Positions 1 to 5,471 of a DNA stretch of 5,910 bases are shown here, piece by piece (position 1 is the stretch's first letter; each line of letters begins with the position of its first letter). Source of the DNA: Bacteroidia bacterium (GTDB taxonomy: Bacteria; Bacteroidota; Bacteroidia; JABDFU01); contig JADLGT010000379.1 of the NCBI GenBank assembly GCA_020849195.1, positions 1 through 5,910 on the forward strand, in the 5' to 3' direction. The translations under genes and the position numbers were made by a program. Under the pieces are notes generated by a model. That model saw only the letters and a list, made by a program, of their open reading frames with translations, ran no database searches and was not told the origin of the DNA.

Positions 1-274
1 ACAAAAACGTGATTATTTTTGTGGCCTTATCAGTAATTCGCGCTTTGGGCTGAAACCCGCTTCCGGCACCTATTTTCAACTGCTCGACTACAGCAAAATA
101 ACAAAGGAAAAGGATACAGACTATTCTGTTCGTCTTATTAAAGAATTGGGCATTGCCTCTATTCCGGTTTCTGTATTTTATCACAAGCCAATTGACAATA
201 AAATGTTGCGCTTATGTTTTGCAAAAAAACAAGAAACACTTGAAAAAGCAGCAGCCATCATCAACAAAATTTAA
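1..274 (+). CDS. Methionine/glutamine-dependent aminotransferase, C-terminal part (5' end outside window)
   Basis: This is the last 90 codons of a fold-type I, PLP-dependent aminotransferase, open at the left window edge and ending in TAA at 272-274. The fragment has the C-terminal small-domain signatures of the YbdL/MtnE methionine aminotransferase group: a segment around SGTYFQLLDYS, then GIASIPVSVF, then LRLCFAKK. In this fold the Arg of LRLCFAKK (codon 209-211) binds the substrate alpha-carboxylate. Enzymes of this group make methionine from 4-methylthio-2-oxobutyrate in methionine salvage, often with glutamine as donor; related members act on kynurenine or other amino acids. The PLP lysine lies outside the window, so substrate range cannot be judged. 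The next gene begins 6 nt downstream and encodes an omega-amidase, which fits a glutamine-using transaminase. The family call is firm; the exact substrate is inferred. Confidence 0.88.
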   Translation, partial: QKRDYFCGLISNSRFGLKPASGTYFQLLDYSKITKEKDTDYSVRLIKELGIASIPVSVFYHKPIDNKMLRLCFAKKQETLEKAAAIINKI

Positions 275-280
275 GCAGTT

Positions 281-1108
281 ATGGAAAATTTAAATATAAC
301 TCTTATTCAAAGCAATCTTCATTGGGAAAACATTGATAAAAATCTGCAACAATTTTCCGAGAAGATGGCTACTGTTAAAGAGCCAACCGATCTAATTGTA
401 CTTCCCGAAATGTTTAGCACCGGATTTACAATGAACTCGAAAAATTTGTCGGAAGGAATGAATGGAAAAACATTATTGTGGATGCGTAAGCATTGTAAAG
501 AGAAAGGCTGTGCTATAACAGGCAGTGTAATTATAAGCGAAAATGGAAACTATTTTAACCGGCTAATATGGATGTGGGCTGACGGATCATACGAAATATA
601 CAATAAGCGACATTTGTTTCAGATGGCTAATGAAGACAATTATTATACACCCGGCAAATACCGTAAGGTTGTTGAATTAAAAGGTTGGAAAATTTGCCCC
701 TTGATTTGTTACGATCTCCGTTTTCCTGTTTGGAGTCGTAACACATGGAAAAAGACGAGTAAATTTATTAAAGACGGCGGTCGTGAAATTATTGCTGAAT
801 ACGATGTGCTGATATACGTTGCTAACTGGCCTGAACGCAGAGCGCATCCGTGGAAGTCGCTGCTTGTTGCGCGGGCTATCGAAAATCAGAGTTATGTTAT
901 AGGTGTGAATCGGGTAGGCAGCGATGGAAATGGCGTGAGTCATTCGGGCGATTCGGCCGCACTAAACTTTAAAGGAGAGTTGATGAGTAATTTTCAAGCT
1001 CATGAAGAAAAAATCCAAACAGTTTGTCTTAACTACAATGATTTGGAAGAATTCAGAAAAATTTTTCCGGTAGGTTTGGACGCAGATGAATTTGCACTTA
1101 ATCAATAG
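281..1108 (+). CDS. Omega-amidase (YafV-type), nitrilase superfamily
   Basis: A complete 275-aa carbon-nitrogen hydrolase. The catalytic triad is visible: Glu43 in LPEMFSTGF, Lys109 in YNKRHLF and Cys143 in ICYDLRFP. The later signatures YVANWP (179-184), ARAIENQ and NRVGSDGNG match the YafV/omega-amidase subgroup closely. The family hydrolyses alpha-ketoglutaramate (and alpha-ketosuccinamate) to the oxoacid plus ammonia in the cytoplasm. It repairs the product of glutamine transaminases, and in methionine salvage it partners MtnE. The ATG at 281 follows the aminotransferase stop by 6 nt, with no Shine-Dalgarno sequence, so co-transcription and probably translational coupling are expected. 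Unusually, about 19 residues (155-173, Lys-rich) separate WSRN from YDVLIYVANWP, where E. coli YafV as I recall it has only a few. No broken motif is seen. Being a different nitrilase-branch amidase is possible but less likely. Confidence 0.9.
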   Translation: MENLNITLIQSNLHWENIDKNLQQFSEKMATVKEPTDLIVLPEMFSTGFTMNSKNLSEGMNGKTLLWMRKHCKEKGCAITGSVIISENGNYFNRLIWMWADGSYEIYNKRHLFQMANEDNYYTPGKYRKVVELKGWKICPLICYDLRFPVWSRNTWKKTSKFIKDGGREIIAEYDVLIYVANWPERRAHPWKSLLVARAIENQSYVIGVNRVGSDGNGVSHSGDSAALNFKGELMSNFQAHEEKIQTVCLNYNDLEEFRKIFPVGLDADEFALNQ

Positions 1109-1146
1109 TTAATAGTCCATCTACAATGCTTAATTGATGTGATATA

Positions 1147-1182
1147 AACACATAGCTTGCCTATTTGGACAAGCTATGTGTT
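1147..1182. terminator. Hairpin between convergent genes, likely bidirectional terminator
   Basis: A perfect 13-bp inverted repeat: the left arm 1147-1159 (AACACATAGCTTG) pairs with 1170-1182. Two further C-G pairs are possible inside the 10-nt loop. It sits 38 nt after the omega-amidase stop and 21 nt before the stop of the convergent yceI-type gene, the usual place for a shared terminator. Neither side carries a proper run of T beyond the two that end the stem, so it is not a textbook intrinsic terminator. It may instead be a 3'-end stabilising hairpin. Confidence 0.55.
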
Positions 1183-1203
1183 GAAGGTTTAAGCAGCTAT
1201 AGT

Positions 1204-1749
1204 TTATTTATTTATTAATTGCACTTCTGCGCTAATCTTAACTTCATCACTTACTAATACACCGCCTGTTTCAAGGGCAGCATTCCAGTTTAGCCCATAG
1301 TCTTTACGATTGATTTTTCCGGTCAATGAAAAACCTACTTTTTTGTTCCCCCATGGATCTTTATTTATTCCTCCATACTCCACATCAAGAACAATTGGTT
1401 GAGAAACTCCTTTGATGGTAAGCACACCTTTAAGTTGATAGTTTTCTTCATCCAATTTTTTAAAAGATGCGCTAGTAAAAACAATTTCCTTGTGATTCTC
1501 AATATCAAAAAAGTCGGGGCTTTTTAAATGTCCATCGCGTTTCTCATCATTAGTAAACACACTTGAAGCATCAATGGTGACATTTATCTTAGCATTTGTA
1601 AAATCTTCACCATCTATTTCTGCATGAAACTTTCTAAATTCTCCTTTAACATTGCTAATCATAAGGTGTTTAACCTTAAATATAAGCTCGCTGTGAGTAG
1701 GATCTAAAATCCATTTTGTTTTGCTGCTAATTTCTTTTGCTGTTTCCAT
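1204..1749 (-). CDS. YceI-family lipocalin-like protein
   Basis: A complete 181-aa protein of the YceI family, whose members form a lipocalin-like beta-barrel that binds a long polyisoprenoid or similar hydrophobic ligand. The family pattern runs the full length: WILDPTHSELIFKVKHLM near residue 13, a central FTNDEKRDGHLKSPDFFD, LTIKGVSQPI, then DPWGN, GKINRKDYGLNWN and a C-terminal ETGGVLVSDEVKI. There is no signal peptide: the first residues are METAKEISSKTK, polar and charged, so the protein is predicted to be cytoplasmic, unlike the secreted E. coli YceI. The ATG at 1749 gives the typical length of the cytosolic version. The true ligand and role are not known for this subgroup. It is transcribed in the same direction as the interrupted Crp/Fnr regulator upstream, 110 nt away, and control by a Crp/Fnr protein is a reasonable inference. 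Confidence 0.93.
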   Translation of the reverse strand: METAKEISSKTKWILDPTHSELIFKVKHLMISNVKGEFRKFHAEIDGEDFTNAKINVTIDASSVFTNDEKRDGHLKSPDFFDIENHKEIVFTSASFKKLDEENYQLKGVLTIKGVSQPIVLDVEYGGINKDPWGNKKVGFSLTGKINRKDYGLNWNAALETGGVLVSDEVKISAEVQLINK

Positions 1750-1796
1750 GTAATTATAATTTTTTGTTAATACTGATTATGATGATGCAAAGTTGC

Positions 1797-1819
1797 AACA
1801 GAAAAACAGGTTTTCTGTT
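1797..1819. promoter_or_regulatory. 9-bp inverted repeat upstream of the yceI-type gene, possible operator
   Basis: The arm AACAGAAAA (1797-1805) is repeated in inverse at 1811-1819 with a 5-nt spacer, a perfect match over 9 bp. It lies about 50 nt upstream of the yceI-type ATG. Directly next to it, toward the gene, 1788-1795 reads CAACTTTG on the - strand, one base off the Bacteroidota -7 consensus TAnnTTTG. I found no TTG -33 element at normal spacing, so the promoter itself is uncertain. The repeat would cover the -7 to -33 spacer of such a promoter, a plausible regulator site. It could also act as an RNA hairpin at the 3' end of the upstream gene. Confidence 0.35.
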
Positions 1820-1831
1820 CACATATGTTAA
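1818..1831. promoter_or_regulatory. 14-bp near-palindrome (TTCACATATGTTAA), possible Crp/Fnr-type site
   Basis: The 14 bases form a dyad with one mismatched pair around a perfect ACATATGT core. It overlaps the right arm of the adjacent inverted repeat by two bases and sits between the interrupted Crp/Fnr gene and the yceI-type gene. Crp/Fnr proteins bind dyads of roughly this size, and the left half (TTCACA) resembles a Crp half-site. The binding specificity of this regulator is unknown, so this is a positional guess. Confidence 0.25.
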
Positions 1832-1859
1832 GAAAAAAAATATCTGTAAAAAAAAATAC

Positions 1860-2447
1860 TTAATTCTTAGTTGTTATTTCTTTTCGAATGCGGCTTAAAG
1901 ATTGTGGCTTTATGCCGAGATTAGAAGCAATCAGGTATTGTGGGAAACGCTGTATAAACTGAGGGTGTGATTTTGAAAACTCTGTATATAACTCCTCTGA
2001 CTCTGAGCTATTGTGCTTACCCAAATTTCTTTGTAAAGCTATGTATGCATTTTGAATAAGGATTCTGAAAAACCGATCGAACACGGGTGCAATATCTCAA
2101 GCTTTTTGAAAGTTCTCTCTGTTTAACAATAAAGCAATTGTAGGCTCAACTGTTTCAATTGAATATTCAGCTTTTCGGCCGGAAAAAAAACTGCATAAAT
2201 CAGAAACCCAATAATCTTCTATGGCAAACTGCGCAACTTGTTTATTTCCATTGGTATCAGTAAAATATTTATAGCATGCACCCTGTTTAACAAAATACAT
2301 ATAATTACAAATAGTACCTTCTTCTAAAATCTGCTTTTTTTTATCAAAAGATTTTTCAAAAACAAGTTTTGAAAACTGATCATAAATTTCCTTTGATAAG
2401 GTTTGATTTAATTTTTTTTCAATATGTTTTTTTAAAATCTCTTCCAT
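1860..2447 (-). pseudogene. Crp/Fnr-family transcriptional regulator interrupted by an in-frame TGA
   Basis: Read from the ATG at 2447 in one frame, the sequence encodes 195 codons, the usual size of a Bacteroidota Crp/Fnr regulator. Codon 117 (2097-2099 on the + strand) is TGA. Before it lie 116 residues of the cyclic-nucleotide-binding-like beta-roll, including ILEEGTICNYMYFVKQG and YWVSDLCSFF. After it the same frame continues as DIAPVFDRFFRILIQNAYI, the dimer helix, then a C-terminal helix-turn-helix (RFPQYLIASNLGIKPQSLSR) and a TAA at 1860-1862. There is no frameshift or deletion; a single base change explains the break. A stopped product would lack the DNA-binding domain. The GTG at 2082-2084, 12 nt after the stop, could in principle start a separate 74-aa helix-turn-helix fragment. 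The fRMsr gene nearby ends normally at TGA, so TGA is a real stop in this genome. A sequencing error cannot be excluded. Confidence 0.85.
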
Positions 2448-2511
2448 GAATATTTTTAATTATGCCTGAAGCCTTTTTTTAATAAAGTAATTTAAACAGG
2501 CTCTTAGTACT

Positions 2512-2519
2512 GTGATCAC
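2512..2519. promoter_or_regulatory. Perfect 8-bp palindrome GTGATCAC upstream of the Crp/Fnr gene
   Basis: GTGATCAC lies one base after another perfect palindrome, AGTACT (2506-2511 on the + strand), which ends at the T preceding it. Both sit 59-72 nt upstream of the regulator's ATG. Crp/Fnr genes are often autoregulated and Crp half-sites are TGTGA/TCACA, so an operator is conceivable. The palindrome is short, and the rest of this 95-bp gap (2448-2542) is AT-rich with no clear promoter match. Confidence 0.2.
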
Positions 2520-2542
2520 CTATTATTTTTATTGTTCCGACT

Positions 2543-4228
2543 TTATTCCCTCACCTTCCACTCTTGCTCCAAGTCCCAGTTCGATCGAATGGTTATTGTG
2601 CCCGGATAATAAATAACCTTTTCGGGTTGGAGGTGTTTGAGGTAATTGCCGGTATCCCATTCCCACTTTTCCGGATTAGTTAAATTGTATATCAATCGCA
2701 TTTTATAACTACCCGGCAACCAAGGTTTAAATTCAATTACATCAGGCATCCTATTGTTGTTTACCGGTACATTGTTTAATACCACACTCCCTTTATCATC
2801 ATAAATATTTAATAAATAATCATTTTTAGAAGGAGGTAATCGTAATTTTAATTTCAACATGCCATAATAATTATTTTCGTAGGTTTTGAAATTTAGTTTG
2901 ATGGTATCGTTTTTCAATCCAAAAATATCAGTAATTGCATTTTTCATTATTCGAATAGCGTAACCGGTATTTTCTTTCCACGGCTGCTCAATGCCTGCTA
3001 TTTGTTTCCGGCTCAAATCGTATTTTACCGGACTAATTATGGTCCATCCATCATTCAAAACTCCCACCATCAATGAAGCAGTATCCATTGGAATGGAATC
3101 TTCCAGTATTAGAATGGTAGATTTTATTGTTTCTGTTTTAATTGGGTGGTTAAACTGTAAGTGTACTGCCTTATGCAAATCAAACAAGCCACCGTTCACG
3201 TTTGTTGTGTACGCCAAATGAAATACATCTCCTTTGCCTCTACCCCCTTTTGTTTTAGAGGGAATAGCCATTTCAAGTGTATCAATAATTTTTGTATCAT
3301 CGCTTATCACAAATCGTATCGAATCTTTTTCAAAGCCGGGTAACCACAGGTTGAGTGTGTCGTTGGCCTTACCCCATTGTTCAATTTTCCAGCTATTGTT
3401 GTTTGCAATAAAATTTAATGGCTGCAGATTAGGTTTGTCAATAGGGCGGTTAAACACTATTTGTAAATGCCCGAACTCAATGGCTGTAGCCTTTTTTATA
3501 AATTGTTTAGACGGAATTTCTTTGAACAAGAAAAGATTTAGCTGTTGATTTTTTTGTAGTGTAATAAGCGAATCTGAAAATGCTATTTTTTCTTCCTGAT
3601 CATCGTAAAGGTAATTGGCATTGCCGTCTTTTAATGCAAACACTTTGTATTTGCCTTCACGTATATTGTTAATACGGTATGTACCGTCTTCTTTTGTTTT
3701 GGCAAAATAATTCGGCAGCTTTTTGTAGGGAACCGAATCGTCAAAAGTATCGTACATCATTACCAAAATTCCTTTTTCGGGTGCCAGTGTAAAGGCATCT
3801 TTCACCGTTCCGGTTAAAACTAACGAGTCAATAAATGGACCGGTTGAAAATACGTATTGAAAATTCTCAATGCTGTTACTTTCGGTTATATCGGCAATAG
3901 AGCTGCCAAAATTAAAAGCGTAGGTTGTATTCGGGTTAAGTGTATCGTTTATATCCACAACAAGTGATTTGTTTTTCACTTTTATATCGGGCTGATGTTT
4001 CATTGGGGGAGAAATAATCAGCTGGCTGTTTAGGTCTTTCAACTGGATGTACTCATCAAACAAAATACGAATCTGTTTAGACTTAAAATTCAGAGCCGCA
4101 CTATCGGGAGCATAAACCAAAGGTTTTGGCGGGTTTTTATCTTTGTTGCCGCCACTTGGATTTACAATTTGTGCACAAGAAAAAAAGATGCAGGAAATAA
4201 TTAAGTAGATGCCGTTGCGGATACGCAT
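2543..4228 (-). CDS. Ig-like domain outer-envelope lipoprotein of unknown function
   Basis: A complete 561-aa lipoprotein. The N-terminus MRIRNGIYLIISCIFFSC is a type II signal peptide with Cys18 as the lipidated residue. The GGNKDKNPPKP linker that follows and an Ig-like Big_5-type domain (about 30-130, with IRILFDEYIQLKD and an FNFGSSIADITESN stretch) are typical of a Bacteroidota family annotated only as Ig-like domain-containing protein. Residues about 137-215 (LTGTVKDAF through EDGTYRINNIREGKYKVFALKD) look like a carboxypeptidase-regulatory or CnaB-like beta-sandwich. The rest is beta-rich with further Ig-like segments and a Trp-rich tail near NPEKWEWDTGNYLK. No catalytic motif is visible. 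The +2 to +5 residues after Cys are AQIV, without the acidic surface-export pattern described for Bacteroidota, so it may face the periplasm. The ATG begins 1 nt after the fRMsr stop, so the two genes are very likely co-transcribed. Function is unknown. Confidence 0.88.
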   Translation of the reverse strand: MRIRNGIYLIISCIFFSCAQIVNPSGGNKDKNPPKPLVYAPDSAALNFKSKQIRILFDEYIQLKDLNSQLIISPPMKHQPDIKVKNKSLVVDINDTLNPNTTYAFNFGSSIADITESNSIENFQYVFSTGPFIDSLVLTGTVKDAFTLAPEKGILVMMYDTFDDSVPYKKLPNYFAKTKEDGTYRINNIREGKYKVFALKDGNANYLYDDQEEKIAFSDSLITLQKNQQLNLFLFKEIPSKQFIKKATAIEFGHLQIVFNRPIDKPNLQPLNFIANNNSWKIEQWGKANDTLNLWLPGFEKDSIRFVISDDTKIIDTLEMAIPSKTKGGRGKGDVFHLAYTTNVNGGLFDLHKAVHLQFNHPIKTETIKSTILILEDSIPMDTASLMVGVLNDGWTIISPVKYDLSRKQIAGIEQPWKENTGYAIRIMKNAITDIFGLKNDTIKLNFKTYENNYYGMLKLKLRLPPSKNDYLLNIYDDKGSVVLNNVPVNNNRMPDVIEFKPWLPGSYKMRLIYNLTNPEKWEWDTGNYLKHLQPEKVIYYPGTITIRSNWDLEQEWKVRE

Positions 4229-4229
4229 A

Positions 4230-4712
4230 TCAAATCATTGCTTCTATTAATTCAACAATTTTTTGTAAGTATAGTTTATCTGTTTCGTCAAAATCATTCA
4301 ATGCTATACTGTCAACATCAAGCACTAAAACAACTTCGCCATTTTTATCAAAAGCCGGCAAAACAATTTCCGACTTTGAGTCGGAACTGCAGGCAATGTG
4401 TCCGGGAAACTGATCGACATCGGGAACAATGATGATTTTTTTCTCTTTATAGGCTGTGCCGCATACGCCTTTGCCTAGTGCAATTCGCGTACAGGCAATC
4501 GGACCCTGAAAAGGTCCTAAAACCAATTCACTGTTTTTTACAAAATACACACCCACCCAAAAAAAACTCATCCCTTGTTTAAGAGCTGCTATTGTATTCG
4601 ACAGGTTAGCAATCAAATCGCTTTCCCCATCAACTAAAGCTTTTATTTGGGGAATAAGCGATCGGTATTTTTCTTGCTTATCTCCATCCGTAACACGAAT
4701 TGTTTCTGCCAT
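4230..4712 (-). CDS. msrC: Free methionine-(R)-sulfoxide reductase (fRMsr), GAF domain
   Basis: A 160-aa single-GAF-domain protein of the YebR/MsrC family, which reduces free methionine-R-sulfoxide in the cytoplasm using thioredoxin. The three family cysteines are present: Cys74 (IACTRIALG), Cys84 (GKGVCGTA) and Cys108 (GHIACSSDSKSEIVLP). Their spacing equals that of Cys84, Cys94 and Cys118 of the E. coli enzyme, where the last is the catalytic nucleophile. FFWVGVYFV and the C-terminal VLDVDS also match. I chose the ATG at 4712: the frame is open back to a TTG at 4751, but those 13 extra residues (MHSYKSCNFRKNS) do not resemble the family, and a promoter-like element lies in that stretch. The gene ends in TGA, 1 nt before the lipoprotein ATG, and follows comF by 72 nt. 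Confidence in the function is high because all catalytic cysteines are in place. Confidence 0.93.
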   Translation of the reverse strand: MAETIRVTDGDKQEKYRSLIPQIKALVDGESDLIANLSNTIAALKQGMSFFWVGVYFVKNSELVLGPFQGPIACTRIALGKGVCGTAYKEKKIIIVPDVDQFPGHIACSSDSKSEIVLPAFDKNGEVVLVLDVDSIALNDFDETDKLYLQKIVELIEAMI

Positions 4713-4723
4713 AGAATTTTTTC

Positions 4724-4751
4724 TAAAGTTACATGATTTATAGCTATGCAA
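4724..4751 (-). promoter_or_regulatory. Bacteroidota-type promoter candidate for the fRMsr-lipoprotein pair
   Basis: On the - strand, TAACTTTA (4731-4724) matches the -7 consensus TAnnTTTG at all but the last base. A TTG at 4751-4749 lies 17 nt upstream as a -33 element, at the short end of the usual spacing. The -7 box ends 11 nt before the ATG at 4712, so the transcript would have a leader of only a few bases. This site argues against the upstream TTG start, because that TTG is the -33 element itself. Short consensus matches occur often in AT-rich DNA. Confidence 0.4.
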
Positions 4752-4784
4752 CAGTGGGTTTTGACTCCCGCGTGCATTTCGGGT

Positions 4785-5468
4785 TTAATGTGCTGAATAA
4801 GCAATTGTTGCTACACTTATTTTTGTGTTTTTTAGTTCAAGAATTTTTTCTGCACAGGCCTCAAGTGTCGATCCGGTAGTTACCACATCATCAACAAGCA
4901 GGATGTTTTTCCCTTCGACCATGTGCGGGTTTTTTATTTTAAAAACATCGTTTACGTTTTTCCAACGCAAATAGCGCGACTTGCGTGTTTGAGTAGTTGT
5001 TGGTAAAATGCGAGTTACACATTCGGTTATAACAGGAATTTTTGAAACGGCAGAAATGCCAGTCGCAAAATATTCGCTTTGGTTATATCCTCGTTTTCTT
5101 AGTTTAGATTTATGCAATGGAACAGGAATTATGGCGTCGAACTCCCTTAGCCAGCAGGTTTCATTTAGTTCATGGGCAAAATGTTTTCCAATTGTCAGCC
5201 CTATTTCCTTTTGCCCTTTGTATTTTAATTTATGAATAAGCTTCTGCACCTTTCCTTCTTTACTAAACATATAATATGCGGCAGCCTTATCGACATTCAC
5301 TCTTCCCCATAGCAGGCGATCCATAGGGTTTTCGTATTGACTATGAAAATTGGTTTTAGGTAATTTGTACAAACATTGGGTGCAAATATGTTCCTCGCCT
5401 TTAACAAGACCGGCATCACACGCTGCGCACAGTACCGGAAAAAATAATGAAAGCGCATCATTAATCAT
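4785..5468 (-). CDS. comF: ComF family protein (phosphoribosyltransferase-like)
   Basis: A complete 227-aa ComF/GntX-type protein. The N-terminus has a four-cysteine zinc-binding motif, Cys14-x2-Cys17 and Cys29-x2-Cys32, after a short hydrophobic start (LSLFFPVLCAAC). The middle carries IIPVPLHKSKLRKRGYNQSE (113-132), a hallmark of the family. Near the C-terminus, ILLVDDVVTTGSTLEACA (189-206) is the PRPP-binding loop of type I phosphoribosyltransferases, with Asp193 and Asp194 followed by TTGST. ComF proteins act in the cytoplasm and are needed for natural transformation in several bacteria, where they aid single-stranded DNA uptake or processing; the enzymatic substrate is not established. 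It starts 3 nt after the gldB-like stop (TAA TTT ATG), so the two are surely co-transcribed. Whether this organism is competent cannot be told from here. Confidence 0.93.
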   Translation of the reverse strand: MINDALSLFFPVLCAACDAGLVKGEEHICTQCLYKLPKTNFHSQYENPMDRLLWGRVNVDKAAAYYMFSKEGKVQKLIHKLKYKGQKEIGLTIGKHFAHELNETCWLREFDAIIPVPLHKSKLRKRGYNQSEYFATGISAVSKIPVITECVTRILPTTTQTRKSRYLRWKNVNDVFKIKNPHMVEGKNILLVDDVVTTGSTLEACAEKILELKNTKISVATIAYSAH

Positions 5469-5471
5469 AAA

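Noticed and set aside
677..943. 88-codon open frame on the - strand inside the omega-amidase gene
   Set aside because: It lies fully within a well-conserved gene on the other strand and its translation resembles no family I know.
2097..2099. The TGA read as selenocysteine or as a reassigned codon
   Set aside because: Crp/Fnr proteins are not known selenoproteins, I see no convincing downstream SECIS-like hairpin, and TGA is a normal stop for the fRMsr gene in the same window.
2470..2502. Imperfect inverted repeat (AGCCT 2470-2474 with AGGCT 2498-2502, plus an inner TTTAA/TTAAA) as a terminator of the lipoprotein gene
   Set aside because: The stems are two 5-bp blocks split by an uneven internal loop, and on the - strand no T-run follows, so it could easily arise by chance in AT-rich DNA.
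2991..3548. Three overlapping + strand open frames (2991-3221, 3161-3343, 3234-3548)
   Set aside because: They are antisense to the Ig-like lipoprotein gene, with no family features and no independent start signals.
4713..4751. 13-residue N-terminal extension of fRMsr from a TTG codon
   Set aside because: The residues do not match the family, the ATG at 4712 gives cysteine positions exactly 10 below those of the E. coli enzyme, and the TTG overlaps a likely promoter.
4767..4783. CCCG/CGGG hairpin between comF and fRMsr as a terminator
   Set aside because: Only a 4-bp stem with a 9-nt loop and no T-run; too weak to call.
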